From: Cordia subcordata
Taxonomy: Eukaryota > Streptophyta > Magnoliopsida > Boraginales > Cordiaceae
Direction: 5' to 3'
NCBI GenBank assembly: GCA_028554755.1
Contig: JAPTOF010000017.1
Coordinates: 3,720,001 to 3,784,000, forward strand
Length of the DNA: 64,000 bases
The translations under genes were made by a program, and so were the position numbers. The notes beneath the pieces were generated by a model. The model was not told the DNA's origin and did no database searches. It saw only the letters and a list, made by a program, of their open reading frames with translations. This document shows, one piece after another, positions 1-11,145 of the stretch. Each line of letters begins with the position of its first letter. Positions within the stretch are counted from its first letter, which is position 1.

Positions 1-396
1 TTGATGGAAAAAATTTCCCTCCTAATTACCACGGCTCTAGAAGCTGGAAATAATTTGTCAAAGACAGCTCTAGCCATATCTCCCCAAGTAGTGATGGAAC
101 TGGATAGAAGATAAAATAACCACTCTTTCGCCGCATCCGCCAAGGAAAAAGGAAACACTCTTAATTTAATTTGGTCATCTGTTAGATCATTGGGTCTCAT
201 AGTTGGACAAACTATATGGAACTCCTTGAGATGTTTATGTGGATCTTCATTCTCCAACCCATGAAAGTGGGTAAAAGACGAATTAATCCCGATTTTAGCT
301 CAAAATTGACATTAAGCTCCGGATAAGTGATACAAAGGGTGATTGATTCAAAGGGACAACGGCTAATTCACGTAAAGTCCTATTATTTTTGGCCAT
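1..396 (-). pseudogene. Ty3/gypsy gag, N-terminal part, decayed and cut by window edge
   Basis: Read on the minus strand from an ATG at 396, the translation begins MAKNNRTLRELAVVPLNQ, the usual start of plant Ty3/gypsy Gag of the Tat/Athila type. A frameshift near 300 moves into the frame that reads PASRAVVIRREIFSI at the window edge, and the block between carries the Retrotrans_gag-like patterns MRPNDLTDDQIKLRVFPFSL and AAKEWLFYLPSS. In the family Gag forms the particle that packages element RNA. The primer site (587-604) and an LTR (611-1997) lie just upstream on the same strand, so this is the 5' end of one element running out of the window to the left. Stops and shifts make it non-functional. 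Confidence 0.8.
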
Positions 397-586
397 CTCC
401 TCTTCTTTTTCAGACTCACTAGATGATGTGGACAAAGCTTGTGGTGTTTCGGCTTGTTTCTCAAGTTATTTCCTTAACTTTGCTTCTTATTTCAAGCTCT
501 TTTTGGTCTTTTCAATCTCGTGATCAAAATGCAGCTCACTTGTATGATTTAACTTGGTCATAAAAAAGTGAAAATTTCAGCACCAA

Positions 587-604
587 TCCCCAGCAACAAT
601 ACCA
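587..604 (-). promoter_or_regulatory. Primer-binding site, tRNA-Asp type, mutated
   Basis: On the plus strand the 18 bases match the 3' end expected for plant tRNA-Asp at 13 of 18 positions, and all five mismatches are transitions. The site lies 6 bp from the LTR edge and upstream of gag, the right place for minus-strand DNA priming. tRNA-Asp priming is typical of the Tat/Athila group. Confidence 0.65.
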
Positions 605-610
605 AAATTT

Positions 611-1997
611 TGATGGGCGTCAAAACCACCAAAAATAAATTCCTATATCTTACCTTACAAAATTAAATAGAGTACGTGATAAGAACAGGGTCCAGTGCAC
701 GAGGATTGGGAGATTATATTATGCTAATTGTACCAAGTTGATCAATTAACTAAGTTGCAAGCAAGAAGGGGGGGAATTAAGTGCGAAAAATTAAAATAAA
801 TAAAACTGTCTAGCACACTGATCCGCTAAGCGTGGGCACACAACTGGCCAGAAAATAAAAAAAATGTAAATAAAAATAAAATCGACTAAAACAAGCAATC
901 CAAGGTTCACATAAAATTGGAAAAACAAAAAATCAATGAGAATTAAATCTAGCCTAAGGTAAAATCGCAATATCGATCAACAAATCCGATCCTAGATGCA
1001 AAGATACTTTCAATTATTTTGATAAATCAGTTATGGTTATTGGTACGGCCTAATAACCTCATCTTTCCTTACAGTATTGATAACGGTTTAAATCCCCTAT
1101 GATTTTTTCCGCTATCGTCTTACTTATGAGATGTTTTATCCCCCAGAGATGCCCGCAGAGTCTATTTAACGGCAGCAATAAAATCTAGAAAGACCTGATT
1201 CTAAAAGTGGACACTCTTGCGGTAATCGCTTATTTAGATTGCGTAATTACACAGGAAACCTAGTTATCATTATTCTTAAATTAATTAAATTAATCTAATT
1301 GGCTACCTATTATCATGCAATTGAATAACTGCACGTCAAATTAAACAATCACAAAATAATATCAAATCTTGAAATAGTAGATACACAAATATCAAAATAG
1401 TATGAAAGCAATAAAACAATTAGATATCACAGAATTGAAGAACAGAAATCTTAATTAACCCTTGGCTAGAAAGAAATTTAGAACTCAATCGTCATGAATG
1501 TGGCACCTAAGAAGATGAAAATATCTTGCTAGAAAATTATGAATAAAGTCTAAACCCCCTTATGAATCGTACGTAGGAAAATATATAAGAGAAATTCCTA
1601 ACTGGAGTCATTCTCAAATAAGGAAACTCTATAAAGCTAAGGAAAATAAAAGACCAAAATGCTTAATAAAAGTCTCCTAGAATTAATCTCCTTCCTTTTC
1701 AAAATATGGCAAGTCTTCAATGCAAATCCTTTCCATACGTATTGCAAAAATATCTCTAGTCTTGGTCAAAGCTTGGTCAATCCCGCGTAGACTTTTCATG
1801 GTATTTTCTAAGGTGGCAGAATCAATTTTATCAACTACAGACATGTCCAAAAAGCCTTTGAATCCATATATAATACATCCAACTCCTTTTCCTAAGCATA
1901 AAGATGCAAAAATGCATCAAAAACACCAATTAAGAAGCATCCAATTCGAGAATTAAGCATAATGAACTATGAATTGAAACTCATTTAGGACTTATCA
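611..1997 (-). repeat. 5' LTR of minus-strand gypsy element (1.39 kb)
   Basis: The block starts TGATGG and ends TTATCA as read on the plus strand, a short inverted terminal repeat. It is recognisably homologous along its length to 18745-20155; shared landmarks are the TAGATGCAAAGAT, GAGATGCCCGCAGA and ATTGGCTACCTATCAT patterns. No real ORF is present. It joins the primer site and gag of the same element. The partner LTR should lie beyond the left edge of the window. Confidence 0.8.
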
Positions 1998-2002
1998 GTG
2001 TT

Positions 2003-4545
2003 TGTCACATTTAACGAGTGGAAAACTTTGATTGAAAAGCAAATTGAAAAGTAGCTTAAACGAATAAGCATTGATAATGGCCTAGAATCATGTTCAAATA
2101 AGTTTATTGAATTCTATAAAGGCGAAGGAATTGTGAGACATTTGACTGTCCCTCGTACACCCTAACAGAACGGAGTAGCTGAGCAGATGAATAGGACTTT
2201 GATTGAAAAGGTTAAATGTATGCTCTAAAATTCTAGCTTACCTAAATCTTTTTACATAGAGTCTGCCACCACAACTTGTTTTTTGGCAAACCGATCACCC
2301 TCAAAGCCTATTAATTGTAAGACTTTAGATGAAGTATGGTTAGATAATCCTCCTAACTATTTTGATCTAAGAATCTTTGCATGTCCAACATGTGCACTTA
2401 TGAATGATGGGAAATTAGAACCTAGATCCATGAAATGCAATTTTCTTGGCTATGAATCAAGGTAAAAGGATTTAGGTTGTGGAGTCCTTAAACATCAAAA
2501 GTCATAATTAACAGAGATGTTGTATTTAATGAAACTAACATGCTTTAATTCCCGTTAGTTGCATGTAATTGGCCTTTGGCTTCCCTTGAAGAGACAAAAA
2601 AGACTAACATGCTTCAAAAGAGGGAAGATTCTTCTTCACCTATATCTGGAATTGATTTAGATATATAAAAGCAAAGGGTACAATTGGAAATGAAAGTTAA
2701 TACAAATGGTCACCTATTCCACTTTCAAATTCAACTCCAAGACATGATACTTAACCATTGTAACAAGTACAACAATATTCTATTTGCAAAGATAGACCAA
2801 GGAGGAATATTGAACCATAACAAAAACATGGGGAAGCTAATCTGGTTGCTTATGCATTGAATGTAGCAAAGGATGCAAATTGTACCAAGGAGCTTTCTAC
2901 TTACTGTGAAGAGTCATTTGTGAAAATTCAAAAAATTGGTTGCTTTCCATTCAAGGAGAGATTGAATCTCTTCGTGAGAATGATACATGACAGCTAGTAA
3001 AGCTCTATAAAGATAAGAGGGTTGTTCACTGCAAATGGGTTTTTAAGAAGAAGGAAGGCCTACCTAGTGTTAAAAGAGCGAGATACAAGGCAAAACTAGT
3101 TGCCAAAGGTTACAACCAAGTTTCAGGTATCGATTTTATTGATGTATTCTCACTAGTGGTAAGATACACTTCTATTTGAGCTCTTCTTGGCATGATCTCT
3201 ATGTCTAATTTAGAGCTTGAGCAACTTGATGTTAAAACAACATTTTCACTTAGAAATTTTGAAGAGAGTTTTTATATGCAGCAACATTAGGGTTTTGTAG
3301 TTGATGTAAAGAGGACCATGTATGTTTGTTAAATAAATTCTCTTAGTGACTTAAAACAGTCTCTTAGAATCCAGTTCAAGAGATTTGATTTCTTTATGAT
3401 CAGCCACGAATTCACTAGAAGCAAATATGACAACTATGTCTATTTAAAGTATGATAATTCACTTGTTTGCCTACTTCTATATGTTGATGACATGTTAATA
3501 GCTACCAAGAATGAAATTGAAAATAGAAGGCTGAAGACAATTAAGTGTTGAGTTTGAAATGAAATATATAGGAGCAGCAAGAAAATTCTCGGCATGGAAA
3601 CTCAGAGTGATAGAGAGGCTAGTAAATTGTATTTATTTCAAAAAGATTAGGTTCTGAAAGTACTAGAAAGATTCAATATAAAAAATATTAAGCTTGTAAG
3701 TATAGGTGTTCATTGGGGAATCCATGTCCCAATCAACAAATGTTTTTCTCCAAAATAATTTTTGGAAAAGGAATTTTGTTTTGCTCCCCGCTCCAATTTA
3801 CCAACAAGGAATGCAATTTAGGAAAAGGGGAACAAGGAAAAACTATCAGAAAATTGGAGAATCCCCAAACTTTTTTAAAGAAAAGTTTAAAAACTAATTC
3901 TACTTCTAACATATTAACATGCCAACTTTTTACATTCTTAAGTCTCAAATGTAGCTAATTTTAATACTAAATACTAGCATGTCTTGCTAAAAAGATGAGA
4001 ATCATCTCCATCAACAAAATAATTCTAAATCTAGACTTCAAAGTATAAATAAAAATATATAACTAAGTCTCAAGCATAGCCAAAACATAATTCAAACATT
4101 AAAACATAATATAATATGTAACTAGTGAATCATAACTCATAGTCCAAAGTATAATATAATATTAAAATTAAGATATAATATATTAACATATTATAACATA
4201 TATGATAATATATATATATATATATATTTCGTTCCCCAACCCATTTCCCCAAAAATTTTTCCCCAACCTAATATTTTCCCCCAATTCCCCAATTCCCCAA
4301 AAAATAATTTTCCCATACCCGATTTTTTGAGTTGGATATCGAATTCCCCAACAAGTACACAACCTAATTTTTGAGCACACCCCTTAGTGCACACTATAGA
4401 GTCTCATTTGCTTCAGTTAGAAGATGAAATTGAGTATATGTCATAAGTACCTTATGCACATGCATTTGGCTCTCTTATGTATGCAATGATTTATACTCTT
4501 CTAGATTGGCTTATGCTATTATTGTTATACCCTATGCAAGTGCAT
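2003..4545 (+). pseudogene. Ty1/copia pol relic (integrase, reverse transcriptase, start of RNase H)
   Basis: Translations in shifting frames give a degraded integrase core ([41 protein letters not shown]), then reverse transcriptase (CKWVFKKKEG, RYKAKLVAKGYNQ, LEQLDVKT, LLLYVDDMLIATK) and the segment before RNase H (EDEIEYMS, GSLMYAMIYT). Order and motifs are those of Ty1/copia Pol, closest in this window to the Tnt1-like element at 32692-38261. Many stops and shifts are present, and a MITE (3706-4360) splits the sequence after the LVSIGVH pattern. No LTRs of this copy are in the window; the gypsy LTR ending at 1997 abuts its left side. Long dead. Confidence 0.85.
3706..4360. mobile_element. 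MITE-like insertion in the copia relic, GGGGAAT ends
   Basis: The ends are imperfect inverted repeats (GTGTTCATTGGGGAAT on the left; GTGTACTTGTTGGGGAAT when the right end is read in reverse). The interior is rich in TTCCCC/GGGGAA blocks and a short TA run and has no coding potential; the overlapping small ORFs are chance. It interrupts an otherwise continuous pol reading. The target duplication is not clear, so the superfamily is open (hAT-like is my guess). Confidence 0.55.
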
Positions 4546-4985
4546 TAGGGTATGATCTTTTCATATAACAACAAGGACTAACTTTGAAAAATGAGAGAAT
4601 GAGGGAACAACTGTAGAATTTAATGTTGGATTGATTATTTCAAAATTTACATAATAATTAGATCACTTCATGTATTTCAACCAATATTAACTGAATATTC
4701 AATTGGTGAACGCCAAATTTTCACTTTGTGTAAATATTGAGGATACATTATACAAATATTGATAAAACCATCTTTTCTTATTCAAATATGATATACACAA
4801 TAGACAATACGAATAATGACAAAACCACATTTTCTTATTCAAATACGATCTACATAATAAACAATCATAGCTTCCTTGCATTGGTATGAATGCACAATAT
4901 GTGTGCACGCGCACTCATGTGTGGGTGGGAAAGTTAGAGCTAGGTGATCTTGCTTGCTCATCCTACGCACAAAGATACCACTGGT
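4546..4985. other. Intergenic, 3' flank of the P450 gene
   Basis: No gene seen. It holds the 57-bp tandem duplication at 4760-4868, and its right end should contain the 3' UTR of the minus-strand P450; no certain poly(A) signal was picked out. Confidence 0.5.
4760..4868. repeat. 57-bp direct tandem duplication
   Basis: Two neighbouring copies start at 4760 and 4817 and share the pattern TGAYAAAACCA, then TTTTCTTATTCAAATAYGAT, then ACAAT. They differ by scattered substitutions, so the duplication is not recent. Confidence 0.75.
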
Positions 4986-7900
4986 TCACAATGGTATTGG
5001 GATAACTTGCAAAGGATGAGCCTTTGCCAAAGCAATACCAACTTTTTCTTCCATATTTAATTCTTCTGATGAGATTTCACCTTCGAGTTTCCAACCAAAA
5101 GTATTTAGCAATGATCCTAGCATAACCGGAAGTAATCTTCTTGCCAATGGCATGCCTGGGCAAATTCTTCTTCCTGCACCAAAAGGAAGCAACTCAAAAT
5201 CAAAACCTCGAAGATCTAAGTTTGACTCCCAGAATCTCTCAGGTTTAAATTCCAATGGATTCTCCCATATGTTTGGATCACGACCAATTGCCCATATATT
5301 TACAAGAACTTTTGTCCCCTTTGGCATCATGTATCCACAAAGCTCAACATCTTGCTCTAGCAATCTTGGAAGTAGTGTCGGAATTGGAGGGTGTAGCCTT
5401 AGTGTTTCTTTTACAATGCATTGCAAATAAGGAAGTCGGTCAACATCAATATCTTCAATTGGCTTGCCTTTTCCAACGACTTGCATGAGCTCTTGCTTGG
5501 CCTTTTTCATTATGGTTGGATTTTTAAGTAATTCTGCCATCGCCCATTCTAAAGTACTTGAAGTTGTATCTGAGCCCGCAACAAATAAGTCCTATAAGAA
5601 TAAGAAAAACATAATCACGATATGTTGAGATAAAAGCTTTGTTCTTCAAGGAATTAATACTATGTGTAAATGATCTCATTGAGAAAAGATAAACTTTTAG
5701 TCATATTTGTTGTTAGACTCAGGTGCAAAAAGTAAAGCGACACGAGAAAGAAAAAATAATTTGTCAATTTGCCTAGAATAATATGATCTTACAATTTACA
5801 TCAAGTCATTTCGTTAATACATATGGCTTCTAGATTCAAACCACATCTTCAGTTGATTTTCTTGTTTCTTTTCCTCCTAACCAATGATTTACAACATATC
5901 AAAGAAAATGATTATATAATGTGCCATATGAAGCTACAAAATTACCAAAAATAAAATAAAATAATTATATATACAATAAATATACATATATATATACATA
6001 CACACACGCACACACACATATATGTATACATATGCGTGTATACATACAAATCTTTGCATGTATGTGTGCACGTATGGTATATGCAAGATTATTTGCATAC
6101 CAGAAAATAAAATGAAAAAGAAATTGACTTAGCAATCTCTATGTTCCTTGATAGTTCTTATGAGAGCATTTTGGTATTATAACTGTTGATTCAGAATATA
6201 ACTAATTACTAATTATAGGAAATAAATATTAGAGTGGTTCAGAGTATAACAATATTGAGTAATTATATTGTTTAAGCAGAATTATAACATCTATTGAAGA
6301 TAAGAATAGCATAACATTTCCAATAGTTGGAAACCAATTAAGAAGGTGTTTCCATAATGCCATTACTTTCTTTTTTGACAAAGATTTTTTTTTAAGAAAT
6401 GCATAGGCATTGTAATACTATTAAAATAATAAAATAATCAATAATTTCTGATCTTCAAGTTGTTGGTTACCTTATCAAATAAAGGCAAAAAATGAAAGAA
6501 GGAAATCAATCAAAAGGATAAAATGCGCATTATTCCTTTAAGGTTTATAGAAGTAGCTGATTAGTCCTCTATGGTTAAAAACATACACATTACTCCTTAT
6601 GCTTTTTAAAAGTGGCATACAATCCCCAACTCTAATTTCTTTCCATCCAAATTAACGGGGAATGCATTACACTTTCCTTTATTGCATGTATAGGTGTCAA
6701 ATGTTAAAATTTACCAAACTTTTTCAACAAAATACCGTTATTTAGAGTTATAGCATTTATTTATCTCCACTTTATAAGTTCAAAAAATCAAAAATACAAA
6801 ATACAAAATACAATAACAAAAATTAAAAATGTAAATAAAAAATTTAGATTTAAAATTAAATTTAAAAAATTAAAGCTTATAAAAAATTAAAGAATTAAAT
6901 AAACATTTAAAAATGTAGAATTAAAATTAAAATAAAATTTTGAATAAAAATTTAAAATTTTAAAATTTTAAAATAAAAATAAAACTAGAAATCATAAAAA
7001 GATTAAAATTAAAAATTAAAAATACTAAAATATAAAATATAAAAAATTAAAAATTAAAATTTAAAATTTAAAAATTAAATTAAAGTTAGAAAACATTTTA
7101 ATATTTCTCAAGTTAAAAAGTTAAAAAGTGTGTTTCTTTGTCAAGTAAAAAATGATATTGAGAAGGTTTTCATTTTATTAAGGGCAATTTGGTCTCTTCA
7201 ATCTTATTTAATGATATTAACGTATTAATGGAGATGGTGAGACTATGCCACTTTTTAAAAAGTACAAGAGGATAATGTAGTACATTTTAAAATACAGGGA
7301 GGTAACCCGCTACTTTTACAAATTAGATAGGGTAACGCGCATTTTACCCCAATCAAAATATACTAAAAATCAAAAAAAAAAAAAGAGCCTGTTTGGCTAT
7401 GCTTATTTTGGGGCTTATAAGCTCCAACAGTAAAAAAACTCCTCTCACATGTTTTTTTACTATTTTGACTTATAAGTCCCAAAATAAGCAGAGCCAATCA
7501 GGCTGTAAGTCTTAAAATTTAGATTGTACTATAATGAGAAGAGAGAACGAAAAGATAGCTAACCAAGAACATATGCTGCATGAGAGTGTGATCGAACTCT
7601 TCAGGATTTTTATCAATCATGGTGAGAAGAAAATCAAGAGCATCACTGTTTCCATCCCCTCGCGATTTCTTTAGTTCCAAACGTTCTTCATATTCTCTAA
7701 TAAAAATTTCTAACACCTTGCTAAAATGAATGCTCATACGGCGTTTAATACTTCGAAAGTCAAACTTTATAATAGGGAAGAAGTCCGCCAAGTTGGGCTC
7801 ACCACTCACCTCTGCTATGTTCCACATCACTTCTCTCATTTCTTCCATGGAATGTGAATTTGGGTCCATGAAATTCTTAGAGAAAAGGCTGCAGCTCAAC

Positions 7901-8439
7901 GCATTTACCGACGTCGTGAAAGCTGCAAGGTCTATATGGACAGCCTCACCTCTTAGACTGCGTTCTCGACAATATTCAAGCAACTCCTGCACCTTGCTAG
8001 ACCTTATTTGCTGGCTAGCATCTAGCCTAGTGCTAGAAAACAAGCTAGTGTTCATCGCTTTCCTGATACTTCTCCATCGCGTAGTCACCGGCAAGAAAGT
8101 AACAGAATATTTATGGTGATCGATCGCATGGATTGCTTTCGGCACCCATCGGTTGGCGAAGGCCTCGTCTTGTTTTTGGAGGACTTGTCTTGCCACATCG
8201 GGCGAAGTTACGATAATTGCAGGAAGTTGGCCAAATCTGAAGCTCATAATTGGACCATACTTTTGAGCAAGGTTGGCTAAGGACTTGTAGTAGTACTTGC
8301 CAAGCAAGTGAAGGTTACCAATTATGGGTAGGGGGGTAGGTCCTGGTGGAAGCTTTTTGCTTCTGCTTGATAGTGTGTTGAGGACCTTGTAACTGGTGAA
8401 GGCCAATAGTGCTGCGATAACAATGGCTATGTAATCCAT
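4986..8439 (-). CDS. Cytochrome P450, CYP76-family monooxygenase (2 exons: 8439-7564, 5591-4986)
   Basis: Joining the exons across a 1,972-bp intron gives an intact 493-residue protein. Splice sites are seen directly: donor GT at 7563-7562 and acceptor AG at 5593-5592, phase 0, just before the I-helix as in other A-type P450s. An N-terminal membrane anchor (about residues 3-20) is followed by the proline hinge PPGPTPLP (31-38), the oxygen-binding motif AGSDTT (297-302), the K-helix ETLR (354-357), PERF (409-412) and the heme loop PFGAGRRICPG with Cys436. It should be an ER-bound monooxygenase working with P450 reductase. The overall sequence resembles CYP76 enzymes (geraniol 8-hydroxylase and relatives, terpenoid and other specialised metabolism); the substrate cannot be read from sequence. 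All key residues are present, so it looks functional. Relics of a second copy lie upstream (11074-11145). Confidence 0.93.
5965..6080. repeat. Alternating purine-pyrimidine (TA/CA/TG) satellite in the P450 intron
   Basis: Runs of TATACATA, CACACA and TATGTATG alternate for about 115 bp inside the intron. It is a likely length-variable marker. Confidence 0.75.
6516..7350. mobile_element. MITE family 1 (GGGTAAAATGCGC ends), copy 1, in the P450 intron
   Basis: The left end reads AGGATAAAATGCGCATTA and the right end is its near inverse (TAACGCGCATTTTACCCC). Subterminal blocks also mirror each other: ACACATTACTCCTTATGC on the left against GTACAAGAGGATAATGTAGT on the right. The interior is AT-rich filler. 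Related copies are at 12470-13175, 13264-14849 and 29885-30346. Confidence 0.75.
7386..7504. mobile_element. Short hAT-type MITE, 119 bp, in the P450 intron
   Basis: Nearly the whole element is a hairpin: the left arm AGCCTGTTTGGCTATGCTTA is matched in reverse by the right arm with few differences over about 36 bp. The AGCCTGTTTGGCT end also occurs at 53641-53802. It lies just downstream of the P450 exon 1 donor. Confidence 0.8.
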
Positions 8440-8483
8440 GGTTTCTCAGGCTTGGTGAGATTGAGGAATGAGCCCTTTCTTTG

Positions 8484-8493
8484 GATATTTATG
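8484..8493 (-). promoter_or_regulatory. Probable TATA box of the P450 gene
   Basis: ATAAATAT on the minus strand, about 45 bp upstream of the start codon, which implies a short leader of roughly 15-20 bases. The region around it is partly conserved in the duplicated copy at 11146-11310. Confidence 0.5.
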
Positions 8494-8582
8494 CATGTAA
8501 AAGTGATAAATTAATGCTGCCATGTTTGAACACCCTATTTTCTTAAGCAAGTAGTTAGCTTGATGCGATGTTCAAGTCTGAC

Positions 8583-8603
8583 TATTCGACCACAAAAAAA
8601 AAA
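8583..8603 (+). mobile_element. 21-bp micro-retroposon (TATTCGACCAC plus A10) with 9-bp target duplication
   Basis: AAGTCTGAC stands on both sides (8574-8582 and 8604-8612). The duplicated promoter copy near 9120 reads CAAGTCTGACAATCAGATT without the insert, so the empty site is visible. The insert is only a tail plus poly(A), as expected from an extremely 5'-truncated LINE or SINE copy. Confidence 0.8.
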
Positions 8604-8740
8604 AAGTCTGACGATCAGATTAAAAAAAGAATGTTAATAAACCCTTTCAACTTTTTCTAATTGCAATGGCAGCACAGGTCCATATTCTTTAATTACAATG
8701 ACGGGACATGTATCAATCAATATATATATAATCTATAATT

Positions 8741-9082
8741 TACAAGTAAATTATTTTTGTAGTCTTTTATCATTTAACAAAAATTAAATAACACTTTAGT
8801 TTTTTTATCTTTTTAATTAAACATTTTAGTCTATTAATTTTAACTCCGTTACCATCCTTAGCCCATTTTTAAATTTCCATCCAATTTTAACTATTGTACT
8901 CATATGTTGTGCAAATAGAATATGTTGAATAATAGCAAAAATTCAACAAAAATTTGAAAATGAACTAATGGTGACAATAAAATTAAAATTAAAGAATTAG
9001 AAGGTTTAATTAAAAATATAAAGGATCAATATATTATTTTACCAAAAGATAAAACTAATTTATCTATATTTTTATCCTTGTA
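8741..9082. mobile_element. MITE with long imperfect inverted repeats (TACAAG ends)
   Basis: The left arm (TACAAGTAAATTATTTTTG, then TTTTTAATTAAACATTTTAG) is mirrored by the right arm read in reverse (TACAAGGATAAAAATATAG, then TTTTTAATTAAACCTTCTAA). Each arm is more than 100 bp, which suggests a Mutator-like MITE. No coding potential. Confidence 0.6.
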
Positions 9083-9109
9083 CGAATGCACATGCTCTGA
9101 ACCAGAAAT

Positions 9110-9175
9110 GGTGCGTGCTCAAGTCTGACAATCAGATTATAAAGAAGTCAATAAACATTAATGTCCAAATATTTG
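9110..9175. other. Copy of P450 upstream sequence (empty site for the micro-retroposon)
   Basis: GTGCTCAAGTCTGACAATCA and the AAGTCAATAAACATTAATG stretch match the P450 upstream region at 8570-8640 and, more weakly, 11262-11440. It is a local duplicate without coding sequence attached. Confidence 0.55.
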
Positions 9176-9449
9176 ACCCTTCAAACAATTATGGAACGAC
9201 GTCTCGACCTGGCCACATGTACATACATGCTTAACCTTAAATTCCCATTCGGAAGGGTCGGATTCTTTTTTTTTTTTTTCCCCAACGAAATGGTTAAGGC
9301 CCTTCAAATTTGTTTATCTATAATAATGCAATTATTGTACCTTTGACGTCATCAGTGAATAACAAAATGATATAGTACAAGCTTGGCGTGCTGCAAATGC
9401 CAAAGAAAATATTCCCAAAGGATTTTTTTTCTCATAAATTCCTTGTATT

Positions 9450-10503
9450 TTAGACATAAATATATTATTAGTCTTTAAATTTACAAAACTATAATTGAGA
9501 CATTTTATGTTTTTTCAAAACTTGCACGTTTGGTCCTTCTATCACAATTTCCGTCCATTTTGACGGCAAGTATCCAATACATGCCAAAAACGCCACTGGT
9601 CTTCGTTTTTTGCCCTTAATTGCAAATACATTCCCTATGTTTTCCTTTCTTTCCTTTTTTTTATTTTCATTATATTTCAAAAAATTTATAATTAAAATGG
9701 CCCCCCGGCCCTTGCCGCACCCCACCCCCTTTCAGCATCGTCATCTTCACCATCATCATCATCTTCTTCTTCTTCTTTTCCTTCTACAAAATTGATTGCT
9801 AAAAGTAATAAGTCAAGAAAATTCAAAATACAGTCTTGGTGAACTTGAAATATCAAAGTGTGTTATCACCAGAAACTTAGATGATATACCCCGATGCACT
9901 AAAGCACATAAACCAAGTCCACATTTCTAGAGTAACATAACCATGAATATTAAACTGTAATAATATGCAATTATCCTACAAATAAATCATATGTTAAAAC
10001 CATGCACATTAAACTGTTAGAATATGCAATTGTCCCACAAGTAGATAATCATATGTCAAAAGACCACCATATAAGATATTCATTACCCCCCCTACAACAA
10101 TTAGGTATAGTAGGATGGAACCCATATTTCTCGCAAAACACAAACAGAAAGATGCAAAAGTAGCAAGCATGAGGCTCAGATTTTCTTCTTCTTCTTCGAC
10201 TGGGCTTGGGGGCAGGGGGGGTCGCGGTGGCGGGCTTTTTTTTTTGGGGGGGGGGGGGGGGGGTTATGGGTATTTTTCTTTTTCTTTTTTTAAAATTCTA
10301 TTTTTTATTTTTTATTTTTAAATAAAACAAGGGTCAAATAGACATTTTATTTAATAAGATAAGAGCAAAATAAACATTTTACAAAATCTGTTAATGAATT
10401 AATCAAAAAATTGATAAAGGGGCAAGAAGGCAACTTTTAAAAAAATACAAAGGGTCTCAATTATAATTTCATAAATTTAAAGACTAATAATATAATTAGA
10501 CCT
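9450..10503. mobile_element. Mutator-like non-autonomous element with long TIRs (possible Pack-MULE)
   Basis: The left end (GACATAAATATATTATTAGT, then CTTTAAATTTACAAAACTAT, then AATTGAGAC) and the right end read in reverse (GGTCTAATTATATTATTAGT, then CTTTAAATTTATGAAATTAT, then AATTGAGAC) match over about 70 bp. Inside are CTT-rich and G-rich stretches (9705-9780, 10185-10265) that partly mirror each other, around a central unique 400-bp segment with a 59-bp tandem duplication (9939-10060). The unique segment could be captured host DNA; I do not recognise it. Confidence 0.6.
9939..10060. repeat. 59-bp tandem duplication inside the Mutator-like element
   Basis: Two diverged copies start at 9939 and 9998; both read AACCATG, then ATTAAACTGT, then AATATGCAATT, then AATCATATGT. 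Confidence 0.75.
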
Positions 10504-10800
10504 AAACATGAAGAGTCTATAAACAAAAAAACCCATTCCCAAAATGAAATTATCGATGGTGTTGGCTTTTAGTTACAATTTCATGCTTTTAGCATACTAT
10601 TTTACATTTGATGGCTACAAAGTTTGTCAATTTTAGGTGGTAAGCCTATTTTATGATGGGACATTTTCAGTGGTTTGCCTATACTCAAGTACTTACGAAA
10701 GGAACTCTTACCAACTTTTTAACAGAAGTGCATAATAGCGTTCAAAATAAACGGGCCAAACACCCTATTCTAAGCGGCCTGTGTCCGATGCAGACTTTTT

Positions 10801-11073
10801 CACTACAAAAATTTTTTAAATTTGGCAAAAAAAAATTTTATCTCAAACTTAAAAAATTTTATATCTTAAAAATTTTATATCAAAATATATTTAATACAGA
10901 ATTTGAAACGGAAATTTTTCGTCTCAAAATCCCTCGTTTTAAATTTGGAGACGGAAAATTATGTATCTAATTGAGACGGAAAAATTTTTCGTCTCAAATT
11001 CTGTATTAACTTATTAGAAAATTCTGTCTCATATTTGTCTCATCCATCTCAAACCCACTAATTTCTAGCAGTA
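10801..11073. mobile_element. CACTA-like non-autonomous element
   Basis: It starts CACTACAAAAATTTTTT; the right end read in reverse is TACTGCTAGAAATTAGTGG, 12 of 14 like the usual CACTACTAGAAATT terminus. Subterminal repeats (GAGACGGAAA, TTTTTCGTCTCAAA) recur in both orientations, typical of CACTA ends. Flanking 3-bp sequences are TTT and TCT. It cuts off the P450 fragment that starts at 11074. Confidence 0.5.
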
Positions 11074-11145
11074 TCTGCTTCTACTTGATTGCTCGATGTT
11101 ATGTTGAGGACATTATACAAGTGCAATGCGAGCAATATTATGGTT
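11074..11145 (-). pseudogene. CYP76-type P450 fragment, N-terminal ~25 codons only
   Basis: Read on the minus strand the segment aligns with the start of the P450 at 8439: ATIILLALHLYNVLNITSSN here against IAIVIAALLAFTSYKVLNTL there, and the upstream DNA also aligns (ATGAGCCC, AAATTAATGCTG, TTCTTAAGCA landmarks at 11158-11240). The start codon position reads ATT. The rest of the gene is missing: the fragment stops where the CACTA-like element ends. It is evidence of a former tandem P450 pair. Confidence 0.6.

Noticed and set aside
3733..4394. Small ORFs over the GGGGAAT-type insertion
   Set aside because: They lie in a MITE-like insertion with low-complexity TTCCCC/TATA content.
5152..5488. 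Plus-strand ORFs over P450 exon 2, and 7730-8119 over exon 1
   Set aside because: Antisense shadows of the P450 coding exons.
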